From Akkermansia muciniphila (GTDB lineage: Bacteria; Verrucomicrobiota; Verrucomicrobiia; Verrucomicrobiales; Akkermansiaceae): a stretch of 64,000 nt of DNA. The stretch covers positions 248,001 to 312,000 of the forward strand of contig NZ_FXYA01000215.1 of NCBI RefSeq assembly GCF_900184965.1, read 5' to 3'. Each line of letters starts with the position of its first letter. The first letter of the stretch is position 1. Shown one piece after another: positions 51,501 through 60,996 of this stretch. The position numbers and the translations under genes were made by a program. Below the pieces are notes generated by a model. The model was not told where the DNA came from and did not search any database. It saw nothing but the letters and a program-made list of their open reading frames with translations.

Positions 51501-51630
51501 CTGGACGCTAACCTTAATGATTATCCCGGCTTCGTAAAGACGAATCAGCGGGAGCAGGAAGAAAATTCCATTGGATTACCGGCAACGGTCCGTTGGCTTC
51601 CTTCCCGCGCCGGGAGGAAAAACAGGGGGG

Positions 51631-52314
51631 TCAGGAGCCTTGGGTGACTTTGTTAAGTGTGGGGTCCTCAATGGGGGATATTTTCCCGTCCGCATAAAGC
51701 ACCATGATTCCTCCCTGGTGGCGTTCAAGGGCTGGAACTACGATTTCCTCAAAATCCTGTTCCGTGATGACGCTGCGCCCGTCAATCGGGACGCCGTCGC
51801 TGATCCAGGGTTTGCCCCGCAGGGCCTGGCCGCGCGCCACATTCATGGGACGCCCCTTCCGGTTGTCCAGCCAGCTGGTGTAGGAAATAGTGTTTGGCCC
51901 GGCAGGAAGATTGGCGTCCTCCGCTCCAAGGATTTCCGGACGCTTGTCGTTTTTGCAGCGGAACGTGTCCGGAAGCATGTTGGGTTCCTTGGCGTTCCGG
52001 GCGATCAGGTCGGGTTGTTCCGCATTGACGATGGGCGCCAGGGCGTCCCACCAGTTCCGGCATTCCCTAGCGCTCAGGAGGCTGTCTTTCATGCCGCTGG
52101 AGGGCAGTTTCCCGCCGTTCTGGCCTGCGAATTCCTTGCCCCAGTCGCTAATGCGGCGCAGGTTGTCCGTACAGCGCGTTCTGGCTGCCGTTTCCGTAGC
52201 ATGGGAATAAATGCTGTAGGAGACGCCTGCCAGCAGGGCGATGATGGCGATGACTACGAGAACTTCAATGAGCGTGAAACCTTTGCTGCGTGGGGTAAGT
52301 GAGCGGGTTTTCAT
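51631..52314 (-). CDS. Pseudopilin-like protein with type IV prepilin leader
   Basis: A 227-residue protein whose N-terminus is a typical type III (prepilin) signal: short basic leader MKTRSLTPRSKG, then FTLIEVLVVIAIIALLAGVSYSI, with processing expected between Gly12 and Phe13 and Glu at mature position 5. The globular part is unlike standard PulG/PilA; it has CRNWWDAL, a Cys pair and a late VLYADGKISPI resembling the GxxxxxFxDGHV tail of PVC-type pseudopilins. No secretion or pilus genes are near. It is probably one of many stand-alone pseudopilins of this phylum. Confidence 0.82.
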   Translation of the reverse strand: MKTRSLTPRSKGFTLIEVLVVIAIIALLAGVSYSIYSHATETAARTRCTDNLRRISDWGKEFAGQNGGKLPSSGMKDSLLSARECRNWWDALAPIVNAEQPDLIARNAKEPNMLPDTFRCKNDKRPEILGAEDANLPAGPNTISYTSWLDNRKGRPMNVARGQALRGKPWISDGVPIDGRSVITEQDFEEIVVPALERHQGGIMVLYADGKISPIEDPTLNKVTQGS

Positions 52315-52406
52315 GATTTCTCGCCATTATGCACGATTGAGGCCGCTTGAAAAGGCAGAAACTGCGCTTTTGGGTGAAAAGAGCGTGGGCCGGTGTGCCG
52401 GGGATG

Positions 52407-52436
52407 AAAAAGGCCGGTCCCGTGAAGGACCGGCCT
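52407..52436 (-). terminator. Intrinsic terminator of tpiA
   Basis: A perfect 10-bp stem (AGGCCGGTCC at 52411-52420 with 52427-52436) and 6-nt loop; on the minus strand it is followed by TTTT. It lies 29 bases beyond the stop codon. Confidence 0.85.
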
Positions 52437-52465
52437 GTAAAAAGGGGGGTGACGCCGAATTTCGC

Positions 52466-53230
52466 TTACTTGGCGGAAGTTACCAGAGCGGCGAAGGATT
52501 CCGGCTTCAGGGACGCGCCGCCCACCAGGGCTCCGTCAATGTCCGGCTGGGCCATGAGTTCCTCCACGTTTTCCGGCTTTACGGAGCCGCCGTACTGGAT
52601 GCGCACCTTGGCGGCGGCGTCTGCGCCGAAGACGTCGGAAATAACCTTGCGGATGAAGGAGTGGGCTTCCTGAGCTTCCTTGGAAGTTGCGGTCAGGCCG
52701 GTGCCGATGGCCCAGACGGGTTCATAGGCGATGACCAGGTTGGCTACTTCTTCCGGGGTGAGATCCTTGAGGCCGCCCTTGAGCTGGATTTCCAGCACGG
52801 GTTCCAAAATGCCTCCCAGGCGTTCGTCCTTCGTTTCGCCGATGCAGAAGATGGGGGTAATGCCTGCGGCGATGGCTTTCTTGATTTTGGAGTTGATGAT
52901 GGCGTCCGTTTCTCCGAAATATTGGCGGCGTTCGCTGTGGCCGAGCACCACATACTTGAGCCCCAGTTCGTTCAGCATGCTGGTGGAGATTTCCCCGGTG
53001 TAGGCTCCGTTGTCATACTGGGAGACGTTCTGGGCGCCGGCGGCGATGCAGGAGCAACCGCCCAGGGCGTTCTGCACGGAGGGAATGGTGGTGAAAGGAG
53101 GGATGATGACTACGTCGCACGCGACGTCTTTCCCATTAATAAGGTTTTTGAAGCTTTCGATGAACTGGGCGCCTTCGGCGGGGCCGATGTTCATCTTCCA
53201 GTTGGCGGCGATGATGGGTTTGCGGGACAT
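52466..53230 (-). CDS. tpiA: Triosephosphate isomerase
   Basis: TIM interconverts dihydroxyacetone phosphate and glyceraldehyde 3-phosphate in glycolysis. The 254-residue protein has the catalytic set: AANWKMN (Asn10, Lys12), GHSERR (His), IAYEPVWAIGTGLTAT (Glu, flexible loop 6), and the phosphate-binding VQYGGSVKPEN (here IQYGGSVKPEN) and GALVGGASL. Length is standard. I use ATG 53230; the frame is open a further 20 codons. It follows rsmB after 52 bases on the same strand. Confidence 0.97.
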   Translation of the reverse strand: MSRKPIIAANWKMNIGPAEGAQFIESFKNLINGKDVACDVVIIPPFTTIPSVQNALGGCSCIAAGAQNVSQYDNGAYTGEISTSMLNELGLKYVVLGHSERRQYFGETDAIINSKIKKAIAAGITPIFCIGETKDERLGGILEPVLEIQLKGGLKDLTPEEVANLVIAYEPVWAIGTGLTATSKEAQEAHSFIRKVISDVFGADAAAKVRIQYGGSVKPENVEELMAQPDIDGALVGGASLKPESFAALVTSAK

Positions 53231-53282
53231 AATGGAATGATATAAATCAGGAACACGCATTGTTGACAAATTGGAGCCGAGG

Positions 53283-54521
53283 TCAAGCACAGATCAAAAG
53301 GGCCGCATATGCGCCGTCTGATTTTTCCTCGTGGGGGAGGATAAGTTTTTCTTCTTTCAGCGTCCATTCCGGGTGGTTCTGCAGAAAGTCCCTGACCAGC
53401 AGTCCGTCTTCCTCCGCGTCAATGGAACAGGTGGAATAAACCAGTCTGCCGCCCGGTTTGACGGCGCGGGAGGCGTTTTCCAGAATGGTCTTCTGGAGCG
53501 CGGCCAGGCGGCGGATTTCCGCCGGAGTCAGGCGCCAGCGCACATCTACGCGGCGTTGGATGACTCCGGTGTTGGAACAGGGAACGTCCAGAAGCACGGC
53601 GTCAAAGCGGCCCTCCCATTCCGGGCGGCAGGGAAGGGACCAGTCCGCCTGCGCCGTCCTGACGAAGGGGGATCCCTGCCTGTCCAGGTTTTCCTTCAGG
53701 GTGGGCAGCCGGTGTTCGTGGAGATCCGTGGCGGTCAGGCGGGCTTTGCCTCCGGTAGCGGCGATGATGGCTGCGGATTTGCCGCCGGGGGCGGCGCAGG
53801 CGTCCAGAATTTCCTCCCCGGGCTGGGGGGCCAGCAAATCAATGGAGTAACGGGTGGAAGGGTCCGCCACGTACAGGGAGCCTGCTTTAATTTCCTCCAG
53901 CGGCAGAAGGCCTTCCACGGAGAACCAGCCGGGCGCGCGGTCCAGCGGGGCGAGCGAGGCCGGAATATTTTTCATGGGCATCAGAGGATTGGCGCGCACA
54001 TACAGGCGCGGCGTGGTGTTGTTCCAGCGGAGCAGGTCGCGGATCGTCTGCGGCCCCATTTGTTCCGTCCATCTCCGCACCAGCCACGCGGGGGTGGAAT
54101 AATGAATGGAAAGCGGAAGATGTTCCCGTTCTTCCAGAATGTCTTTCTCCCGACGCAAAGCGTTGCGCAGGATAGCGTTTACCAGTCCTCTCAGGCGTAC
54201 GGACGCAAGATTCACGGTTTCATACACAGCGGCGTGGTCCGCCATGCCCAGCAGGAAAAGCTGGCTCAACCCCAGTTGGAGAATAAGGCGCGCTTCCTCG
54301 TCCAGCCTGCCTTTCCGGAGGGTTTCGATGATGTGGTCCAGCCAGGTCCGGTTGCGCAATACGCTGAAAACCAAAGCCTGCACCAGGTGCCTGTCTGCCG
54401 GTGGAAGCGCAGCCCGTGAACATTCCCGGTCCACGAGGGTTTCCGCGAAGGAGCGGCCTGCATGCCAGCTCTTCAGGCAATTCAGTGCTGTCTGGCGGGG
54501 GGAGGGGGGATTGTTCTTCAC
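53283..54521 (-). CDS. rsmB: 16S rRNA m5C967 methyltransferase
   Basis: RsmB methylates C967 of 16S rRNA. The 412-residue protein has the N-terminal NusB-like RNA-binding domain (SPRQTALNCLKSW .. LVQALVFSVLRNR, residues 1-130) and the C-terminal Rossmann methyltransferase: SAM motif LDACAAPGGKSAA, DVPCSNTG (motif IV, Pro-Cys), and YSTCSIDAEED (motif VI, catalytic Thr-Cys). Everything needed is present. It ends LICA. Downstream is tpiA. Confidence 0.93.
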   Translation of the reverse strand: MKNNPPSPRQTALNCLKSWHAGRSFAETLVDRECSRAALPPADRHLVQALVFSVLRNRTWLDHIIETLRKGRLDEEARLILQLGLSQLFLLGMADHAAVYETVNLASVRLRGLVNAILRNALRREKDILEEREHLPLSIHYSTPAWLVRRWTEQMGPQTIRDLLRWNNTTPRLYVRANPLMPMKNIPASLAPLDRAPGWFSVEGLLPLEEIKAGSLYVADPSTRYSIDLLAPQPGEEILDACAAPGGKSAAIIAATGGKARLTATDLHEHRLPTLKENLDRQGSPFVRTAQADWSLPCRPEWEGRFDAVLLDVPCSNTGVIQRRVDVRWRLTPAEIRRLAALQKTILENASRAVKPGGRLVYSTCSIDAEEDGLLVRDFLQNHPEWTLKEEKLILPHEEKSDGAYAALLICA

Positions 54522-54561
54522 CGGGGAACTCTACATGCGGAACGTTCAGGTTTCAACCTGC

Positions 54562-54594
54562 AAAAACGCCCGGCGGAAAAAGGGGTGCGCCGGG
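54562..54594 (-). terminator. Terminator after sulfatase 2
   Basis: CCCGGCG (54569-54575) pairs with CGCCGGG (54588-54594) over a 12-nt loop; on the minus strand it is followed by TTTTT at 54566-54562. It sits 14 bases after the sulfatase stop and before rsmB. Confidence 0.7.
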
Positions 54595-54607
54595 CCGGTT
54601 CCGGTTT

Positions 54608-56167
54608 TTACCGGTCTTTTCTGGGGCTGCCCACTTCCTTTCTGTAGATGGCCTGGAGTTTTTCCAGCTGGCCTTTCCTTGTTTCCGCAAGATTATGCCT
54701 TTCTTCAGGGTCCCTGCCTATGTGAAAGAGGAACGGTTTATTCCGTTTTTGCGTAAGTTTCCAGCCGTCTCCCGTGATGACGGTGTGGTCCACGACCACA
54801 TAATCGCGCTGCCTGGCGAAGTTGCCGAACAGTATATCTTTATAGGAAACGGCATCTTTGCCTTCCGGCATGCGGACCCCTGCAAGATCGGCGAAAGTGG
54901 CCATATGGTCGTAGTTGGCCACCAGATTGTGGCAGACCTTTCCATAGGGCAGCGTGCCGGGCCAGGAAATGATAAGGGGAACACGGATGCCCCCTTCATG
55001 GCTGGTCCATTTCAGGCCGGCCAGATTGGCCATGGATTTGTTTGGGCCAATGCGGCCGCGGCTGCCGCGGAAAACATCCAGCAGTTCCCCGGTGCCGTCC
55101 AGGACGCCTCCGTGGCAGTCGGGCCCGCGGCCGCGGCCTTTATCCGTACGGTAGTAAAGTTCATGCCCGTTGTCGGAACTGAAAATGATAATGGTGCGCT
55201 TGTCCAGGCCCAGCCTGCGCACCTGGTCCACGATGGCTCCGACCTGCCTGTCCAGCTTGTCCACCATGGAAGCGTATTCTTCTGCCGCTCCGGCGCATTC
55301 CCTGTCGGTTCCGCTGGCATTGTCATAGGCCTGGCGGATGGCAGGGAAGCCCGCGTACGTGTTTTCTTCCGGAGGAATATCTACCGGGCCGTGGGGAAGG
55401 TTGGTGGAAAAAAAGATAAACATGGGCCTGTTCCGGTTTTCCTCCATGAAACGAAGGGTTTCCGCCAGCATCACGTCCGGAGCGTAGGTGACTTTGCCTT
55501 CCCTGTTGCCTCTTCGTTTTTCTGTGGCTCCCGGACTGTAGTCTTCCGTGGTTTTCCCTCCGTCGGCATGGGTATTGCCTTTCAGGGGGAGGCGTTCGCC
55601 GTCTTTCCAGAGGAAGGAGGGATAAAAGCCATGGGCCCGCTGATGGTCCATGTACCCTGCATAGCGGTCCCAGCCGTGTCTTTTCAATTCTCCGTGCCAG
55701 GTGGTGAATCCCCATTCCAGCTTGCCGAACTGTCCCGTGACGTATCCGGCTTTTTTCAGCAATTCCGGGAGGAACACTTCTCCCCCGGCGGCCTTGATGC
55801 GTGCTGCCCGTGCCGCTTTCTCTTCCAGTTGCTCATTGGACCAGCCTTCCCGTTCCGCCGTGATGACCAGGGCTCCCGCTGTCTGGGTGTAGGAATGGGA
55901 GTGGCTGTCATGCACGCCCATAAGCAGGGAAGCGCGCGCCGGGCAGCAATATTGGCTGCTGTAGCATCGGGTGAACATGATGCCCTGGCTGGCCAGGCGG
56001 TCGATATTGGGTGTTTTCACGATTTCCTGGCCATAGCAGCCCAGCATGCCCATGCCCAGGTCATCCGCGTAAATAAGAATGATATTGGGTTTGAAGGCCG
56101 CGGCAGACGCCAAAAAGGGAGAGAGCGAGAATACAGCCGCCAGAAATGCGTGTGAAAGGAATCCCAT
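54608..56167 (-). CDS. Exported sulfatase, Cys-type (2)
   Basis: A 519-residue S1-family sulfatase with a signal peptide (residues 1-24, SAAA). PNIILIYADDLGMGMLGCYG gives the Asp-Asp ligands. The formylglycine site is CCPARASLLMG: Cys74 with Pro76 and Arg78, i.e. CxPAR with an extra Cys at 75, unlike CSPSR in sulfatase 1. FGKLEWGF replaces the usual GKWHLG, and IFFSTNLPHGPVDIPPEE carries the His. IIFSSDNGHE and WTSHEGGIRVPLI complete the site. The pattern is of the subfamilies acting on sugar sulfates. Substrate is unknown; host glycans are likely. Confidence 0.92.
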   Translation of the reverse strand: MGFLSHAFLAAVFSLSPFLASAAAFKPNIILIYADDLGMGMLGCYGQEIVKTPNIDRLASQGIMFTRCYSSQYCCPARASLLMGVHDSHSHSYTQTAGALVITAEREGWSNEQLEEKAARAARIKAAGGEVFLPELLKKAGYVTGQFGKLEWGFTTWHGELKRHGWDRYAGYMDHQRAHGFYPSFLWKDGERLPLKGNTHADGGKTTEDYSPGATEKRRGNREGKVTYAPDVMLAETLRFMEENRNRPMFIFFSTNLPHGPVDIPPEENTYAGFPAIRQAYDNASGTDRECAGAAEEYASMVDKLDRQVGAIVDQVRRLGLDKRTIIIFSSDNGHELYYRTDKGRGRGPDCHGGVLDGTGELLDVFRGSRGRIGPNKSMANLAGLKWTSHEGGIRVPLIISWPGTLPYGKVCHNLVANYDHMATFADLAGVRMPEGKDAVSYKDILFGNFARQRDYVVVDHTVITGDGWKLTQKRNKPFLFHIGRDPEERHNLAETRKGQLEKLQAIYRKEVGSPRKDR

Positions 56168-56201
56168 ACGGTCACTACGAGGGAAAGGAAAAGGTTATTG
56201 C

Positions 56202-56240
56202 AAAGAAAAAACCGTCCGGAATACCTTTTCCGGACGGTTT
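56202..56240 (-). terminator. Intrinsic terminator of argG
   Basis: A perfect 13-bp stem (56209-56221 with 56228-56240) and 6-nt loop; on the minus strand it is followed by TTTTCTTTG. It separates argG from sulfatase 2. Confidence 0.9.
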
Positions 56241-56267
56241 GATAAAGAGCGGGGCCGTTACGGGCGC

Positions 56268-57560
56268 TTAATTGCCGTAGGGTTTGTTGACGCGGCTGAA
56301 CTGCTTCAGGCGCAATCCGTTGAGGTGGATGAAACCTTCCGCGTCGTTCTGGTTGTACAGTTCCTCGTGGCCGCCTTCCATCGTGGCGATTTCTTCGGAA
56401 TACAGGGACTGCGGGGAACGGCGTCCGGCGTACATGACGTTGCCTTTGTAGAGTTTCAGGCGTACTTCCCCGTTGACGGTTTCCTGGGATTTGGTCACGA
56501 GGGCCTGGATGGCCTCGCGTTCCGGTGCAAACCAGAAGCCGTTGTAAACCAGCGTGGCGTATTCCGGGATGAGGGAGTCGCGCACTTTCTGCACTTCCCG
56601 GTCAATTGTAATTGTTTCAATATCGCGGTGGGCCGCCAGCAGGATAGTGCCGCCGGGAGTTTCATAAATGCCGCGGCTCTTCATGCCCACAAAGCGGTTT
56701 TCCACGATATCCACGCGGCCGATTCCATGCTTGCCGCCCAGGGCGTTCAGCACGTACATGACGCCCAGGGGGCTGAGCAGGGTGTACCCGTCGCGTTCTC
56801 CCTTCGGGGTGACGCCCAGTTCTTTCAGCAGGGCGTCAAGGCCATCGTACTGGATGCCGATGACATTGCCCTTTTCATACAGGAGCTGGATGTATTCGGC
56901 CTGATCCGGAGCGTCTTCCGGGGAAACGGAAAGCTTGTACATTTCACGGTCGGCGGGGGTGGTGCCGTCGTACCAGGTATCTTCCAACATCCCGGCTTCA
57001 AAGGAAATGTGAAGCAGGTTGCGGTCCATGGAATAAGGCTTTTTCAGAGACTGCCGGATCGGGATGCCGTGGGATTCCGCGTAGGCGATCATTTCCGTGC
57101 GGCCCGGGAACTGTTGGCGGAATTCGGGATCGCGCCACGGGGCGATGACCTTGATGTTCGGAGCCAGGGCATTGACGGCCAGTTCAAAGCGGACCTGGTC
57201 GTTCCCCTTGCCGGTGGCGCCGTGGGCGATGGCGTCCGCGCCTTCCCGGATGGCCAGATCCACCATATCCTTGGAAATGCAGGGGCGGGCGATGGAGGTT
57301 CCCAGCAGGTAGCGGCCTTCGTAAAGGGCATTGGCCTGCATCATCGGGAAGATGTAGTTGGTGGCGAAGTCTTCCTTGAGGTCGCCGATGAAGCATTTGG
57401 AGGCGCCCGTCGCCAGAGCTTTGGCCTCCAGGCCGTCCAGTTCTTCCGCCTGGCCTACGTCTGCGCAGTAGGCGATGATTTCGGCATTATATTTTTCCTT
57501 GAGCCACTTCAGAAGAACGGAGGTGTCAAGGCCGCCAGAGTATGCAACTACGATTTTCAT
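56268..57560 (-). CDS. argG: Argininosuccinate synthase
   Basis: ArgG joins citrulline and aspartate with ATP in arginine synthesis. The 430-residue protein has the PP-loop [17 protein letters not shown] near residue 5, the citrulline/aspartate motifs [15 protein letters not shown] and [15 protein letters not shown], and [20 protein letters not shown]. Length is normal. I start at ATG 57560, since the longer frame would need a TTG. argH and other arg genes are not adjacent. Confidence 0.97.
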   Translation of the reverse strand: MKIVVAYSGGLDTSVLLKWLKEKYNAEIIAYCADVGQAEELDGLEAKALATGASKCFIGDLKEDFATNYIFPMMQANALYEGRYLLGTSIARPCISKDMVDLAIREGADAIAHGATGKGNDQVRFELAVNALAPNIKVIAPWRDPEFRQQFPGRTEMIAYAESHGIPIRQSLKKPYSMDRNLLHISFEAGMLEDTWYDGTTPADREMYKLSVSPEDAPDQAEYIQLLYEKGNVIGIQYDGLDALLKELGVTPKGERDGYTLLSPLGVMYVLNALGGKHGIGRVDIVENRFVGMKSRGIYETPGGTILLAAHRDIETITIDREVQKVRDSLIPEYATLVYNGFWFAPEREAIQALVTKSQETVNGEVRLKLYKGNVMYAGRRSPQSLYSEEIATMEGGHEELYNQNDAEGFIHLNGLRLKQFSRVNKPYGN

Positions 57561-58274
57561 GTACGTCAATGATTAGTGTGCGGCGGCATGATGCCCCATT
57601 CCCCCCCCGGAGAAAAGGACAAAATCATGTTTCGCCGCAGGCTTTTCCCAGGAGCCTCCGGAGACTGCTTTGATGAAACGGTTCCTGGCGGAGATGAACC
57701 GGCCTTTCCTGGAAAAGCAACGCTCTTTTCTTCCACAGTTTTTTCCGAGATTTACTGGGAATTGCTGCCGGAACCCATTGAAAAATAGCGTTCCATGCAG
57801 AGCTCTGCATGTCTTGGCCTCTTCCGGGTTCCGTCTATCATATCCGGCAAATGCTTCGTCCATAAGCCTTCAAATGCCGGGATGATACGCTCGCCCATGT
57901 CTGCGCAAGCAGCGCCTTCGAGGTGCGGATCTTTATCATGATCATCTTATTTGTTGGGATATTTCTAAAAAATCGGAAAACATCTTTCGTGCCCAGAGAG
58001 TTGGCTGTTTTGCTCGGACTCCTTCCAGATATGTTTCCATGGGGTGTTGGAGATAATGGTTAGGAAGAGTTAAATAAACAGGCTTCTTCCATCCTGTTGT
58101 GAACGTTGCGGATGCCTTCTCACGCGGTATATTTGTAAAAGAAACAGGTGTTCAATCCCATGCGTGAAGGCTGGAGGAAAGGCCGGATGACATTGAAAAC
58201 GGCCTGAATTTGATAAAATCGAAAAAAAGCGCTTGATTTTTCATTCCCGTCCCTCTACTTATTCCGCCGAACTT
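57561..58274. other. 714-base gap before rpsN, no confident gene
   Basis: Short frames on both strands (for instance 57573-57863 minus) have no recognisable domain, start signal or composition. The right half becomes AT-rich. A weak hairpin (GGAAGA at 58063-58068 with TCTTCC at 58085-58090) occurs, and the rpsN promoter is at the right end. A structured RNA cannot be ruled out. Confidence 0.45.
58193..58219 (+). promoter_or_regulatory. Candidate promoter of rpsN
   Basis: TTGAAA (58193-58198) and TAAAAT (58214-58219) are only 15 bases apart, a short but usable spacing. The leader would be about 50 bases. Confidence 0.35.
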
Positions 58275-58544
58275 ATGGCTAAGAAGAGCTGGATCGCAAG
58301 AGACAAGAAAAAGGCTGAAACCGTCAAGCGCTATGCAGAACTGCGTGCGCAATTGAAGGCTGAGAAGGATTATATCGGTTTAACCATGCTGCCCCGCAAT
58401 GCAAGCCCGACCCGTACGGTCAACCGCTGCCTTGTTTCCGGCCGCCGCCGCGCATTTATCCGCCGTTTCAAGCTTTCCCGTATTTCCTTCCGTGAACTGG
58501 CCAACGCCGGCATGATCCCCGGTGTGACCAAGTCCAGCTGGTAA
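58275..58544 (+). CDS. rpsN: 30S ribosomal protein S14 (zinc-free type)
   Basis: The 89-residue protein begins [29 protein letters not shown] and has the S14 core [37 protein letters not shown]. There is no CxxC pair, so this is the zinc-independent (C-minus) form. Its place outside the spc operon is common for this form. Start ATG 58275, where the family begins; 14 codons upstream are open but unlike S14. A terminator hairpin follows. Confidence 0.95.
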   Translation: MAKKSWIARDKKKAETVKRYAELRAQLKAEKDYIGLTMLPRNASPTRTVNRCLVSGRRRAFIRRFKLSRISFRELANAGMIPGVTKSSW

Positions 58545-58579
58545 GGACAGGGAAAGGTTGCAGCCTTATAAAGATTTTG

Positions 58580-58614
58580 ACGCTAGGCTGATTTTTATTT
58601 AGCCTAGCGTTTTG
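58580..58614 (+). terminator. Intrinsic terminator of rpsN, next to the fmdB-like start
   Basis: A perfect 10-bp stem (ACGCTAGGCT at 58580-58589, complement 58601-58610) with an 11-nt loop, followed by TTTT. The next ATG is six bases beyond the hairpin. Confidence 0.85.
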
Positions 58615-58616
58615 CT

Positions 58617-58877
58617 ATGCCCATATACGAGTATATTTCCGAAAACCCTGACGACCCCGGCCTGTCCTGTCCGGTGTGCCGCCGCGGTTTTGAGTTGAGG
58701 CGTCCCGTGGACCGTGCGCCGCTTGAAAAATGCCTGGTGTGCAAGCATCCCGTGCGTAAGGTCATCAGCCGCATTAATGTGCCGGAGGTAACCAAGCCTC
58801 TTTCCGTTTCAGACGCCAAGGCTGCCGGATTCACCGTGCTGGAGCGCCGGGATAAGGGCGTTTATGAAAAACTGTGA
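58617..58877 (+). CDS. FmdB-family zinc-ribbon protein
   Basis: An 86-residue protein starting MPIYEYISENP, the typical opening of FmdB/zf-FmdB proteins, with zinc-binding Cys18-Cys21 and Cys39-Cys42 (CPVC, CLVC) and a following RKVISR. The Asp-rich ENPDDPGL insert and the C-terminal tail (VLERRDKGVYEKL) are less usual. The role is unknown; relatives sit beside formamidase or amide-transport genes in methylotrophs. The ATG at 58617 lies six bases beyond a terminator hairpin, with no visible Shine-Dalgarno. Confidence 0.85.
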   Translation: MPIYEYISENPDDPGLSCPVCRRGFELRRPVDRAPLEKCLVCKHPVRKVISRINVPEVTKPLSVSDAKAAGFTVLERRDKGVYEKL

Positions 58878-58934
58878 TGACAAGTGCCGGGCAATATCTC
58901 TGCCTTCTTCTCCGAATATGTTATTTGAATCAGA

Positions 58935-60347
58935 ATGAATGATCCGGATCCTCTGAGTATTCTTGCGGCCTTCGGGGCCGCTGAAGCGCCCGGTTCAGGC
59001 CCGGCGCTGGATGGGATGATGCTGGCAGTTGCCGGCTTTGTCCTTTTTTTACTGTTGAATGCGTTTTTTGCGGCGAGCGAGTTCGCCTTGATGAAAGTTC
59101 GCGAAAGCCAGCTGCACGCCGGAGAAGGCGTTCCGGCCCGAACCCGGAAAAAACTGGCCCGGGCACGGAAGGCGGCCAAGCATCCCGATCTTTATTTGGC
59201 CGCCTGTCAGGCGGGCATTACTCTTTCTTCCCTGGCGCTGGGATTCCTGGGGACGTTTTTTGTATCGGAATTGACTGCTCCCTTTCTGGTTTCCGTGGGA
59301 CTGGGAGGCATGGTTTCCGTTTACGGAACTGCTTTGGCCGTGACATTTATTTTCTTTGCCTGCTGCCAGATGGTATTTGGGGAATTTATCCCCAAGGCCA
59401 TGGCGATGCGCCATCCGGACAAGTCCGCCCTGGCGACGGTTCCCCTGCTGTATTTCTTTTATACGGTGTTCAGGTATACGGGTATTCTAGGGCTGACGAA
59501 CGGAATGACCCGGTTTGTGCTGAAATACCTGCTGGGCATTGATCCCCGTTCTACGGCGTGCCCGGTGCACAGCACGGATGAACTGATGTATCTGGTGGAA
59601 GAAAGCGAACGTTCCCGAGAGCTGACGAAGCAGGAGGCGGAAATTTCCAAGAATGCCCTTGAACTGAACGACATGTGCGTCAAGGACGTCATGCCCCCGC
59701 GCTCTGAAGTGGATGTGATGGACTTGACGGCTCCCTTTGAGGAAAACTGGGAGCTTGCCCGGAAATCCCGCCACACCCGGTTCCCACTGGTGGAAGGAGA
59801 CCACCTGGATGAAGTGAAGGGCTGGGTGCACGTCAAGGACCTGCTCAAACTGGTGGGACGGGAAAATCCGGATCTGATGAGCGTGCGGCGTGAATTGCGC
59901 GTGGTGCCGGATACGATGCCCTTGGACAGCCTTCTCACGTTCTTTCTGAAAGAACATGCCCACTTTGCCCTGGTAGTGGATGAATTCGGCGATTCTATCG
60001 GCCTGGTATTCCTGGATGATGTGCTGGAACAGATTGTAGGGGATGACATTCAGGACGAATTTGACCAGGAGGAAATGCGGGAGTTTGTGAAAACCGGCAA
60101 GGATACATATGCCGTCAATGGGGCTATTACCCTGTTTGACCTGGCCGATTACCTGCCTGAAATGGATTTGGATTGTCCGGGCGTGACCACGCTGGGCGGT
60201 TACGTAATCAGCCGGATGGGTTATATTCCGGAAGAAGGGGAGGAATTGAGGATTGGCCGCTACCGGGCTGTGGTGACGGGATCTGACGGCAGAAGAATCA
60301 CGCAGATTCTGCTGACCCGCCTTCCGGAGGAACAGGAGGAGGAATAG
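58935..60347 (+). CDS. CNNM/CorC-family membrane protein with CBS domains
   Basis: A 470-residue protein with a DUF21 transmembrane domain (residues about 25-205; four hydrophobic segments, starting [31 protein letters not shown]), a CBS pair (about 225-345; [13 protein letters not shown] and [22 protein letters not shown]), and a C-terminal CorC_HlyC domain (about 365-460; [16 protein letters not shown]). Such proteins act in magnesium/cobalt efflux or, in some bacteria, as hemolysin-like factors; the ADL/DEFG linker sequence [29 protein letters not shown] is characteristic. Start ATG 58935. It ends five bases before rnhB and is co-transcribed with it. Confidence 0.92.
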   Translation: MNDPDPLSILAAFGAAEAPGSGPALDGMMLAVAGFVLFLLLNAFFAASEFALMKVRESQLHAGEGVPARTRKKLARARKAAKHPDLYLAACQAGITLSSLALGFLGTFFVSELTAPFLVSVGLGGMVSVYGTALAVTFIFFACCQMVFGEFIPKAMAMRHPDKSALATVPLLYFFYTVFRYTGILGLTNGMTRFVLKYLLGIDPRSTACPVHSTDELMYLVEESERSRELTKQEAEISKNALELNDMCVKDVMPPRSEVDVMDLTAPFEENWELARKSRHTRFPLVEGDHLDEVKGWVHVKDLLKLVGRENPDLMSVRRELRVVPDTMPLDSLLTFFLKEHAHFALVVDEFGDSIGLVFLDDVLEQIVGDDIQDEFDQEEMREFVKTGKDTYAVNGAITLFDLADYLPEMDLDCPGVTTLGGYVISRMGYIPEEGEELRIGRYRAVVTGSDGRRITQILLTRLPEEQEEE

Positions 60348-60351
60348 CGCC

Positions 60352-60996
60352 ATGAAGGAAAAAACGCATCCGGATATGAGTTTTGAAATGGAGGCCCGGG
60401 CTTCCGGTTTTCTTTGCGTGGCCGGAGTGGATGAAGCCGGGCGCGGGCCGTTGGCCGGCCCCGTAGTAGCCGGAGCCGTTATTTTGCCTGTTTTGGCGGA
60501 GGATCTGGCCGGTCTGAACGATTCCAAGCAATTGACTGCGGCAAAAAGGGAACGCCTGTTCCTGGCTCTTCTGGAGTGCGAACAGGCGGTTTGTTCCGTA
60601 GGAGTGGCTTCCGTGGAAGAAATAGACCGGTTCAACATTTTGAGAGCCACTCATCTGGCGATGGCGCGCGCGGTGGAAGGCCTGGCCCTGCGCGCGGATT
60701 TCTGCCTGGTGGATGGATTGCCGGTCAAGGGGCTTCCTGTTCCGCACCGCGCCATTGTGAAAGGGGACGGCAGGAGCCTTTCCGTAGCCGCCGCCAGCGT
60801 TTTGGCCAAGGTAACGAGGGACCGCATGATGACGGAAGCGGACGCTTCCTACCCGCAGTACGGTTTTGCAAAACACAAAGGATATGGCACGAAAGCCCAT
60901 ATGGAAGCTCTGCGGAGGCATGGGCCCTGTCCGCTCCATCGCCGCTCGTTTGCGCCGGTTTCACAAATGGAACTGTCCTTCCCTGAGCAGGGGTGA
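60352..60996 (+). CDS. rnhB: Ribonuclease HII
   Basis: RnhB removes single ribonucleotides and RNA primers from DNA. The 214-residue protein has [14 protein letters not shown] (Asp-Glu, residues 26-39), the second acidic motif [13 protein letters not shown] (Asp113-Asp115 region), and the third, [13 protein letters not shown] with a later [13 protein letters not shown]. It is four bases downstream of the CNNM gene, and its end overlaps yraN by 77 bases. Length is normal. Confidence 0.96.
   Translation: MKEKTHPDMSFEMEARASGFLCVAGVDEAGRGPLAGPVVAGAVILPVLAEDLAGLNDSKQLTAAKRERLFLALLECEQAVCSVGVASVEEIDRFNILRATHLAMARAVEGLALRADFCLVDGLPVKGLPVPHRAIVKGDGRSLSVAAASVLAKVTRDRMMTEADASYPQYGFAKHKGYGTKAHMEALRRHGPCPLHRRSFAPVSQMELSFPEQG

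Noticed and set aside
57573-57863. 96-codon minus-strand frame after argG
   Set aside because: No signal, domain or start context, and several similar frames overlap it on the other strand.
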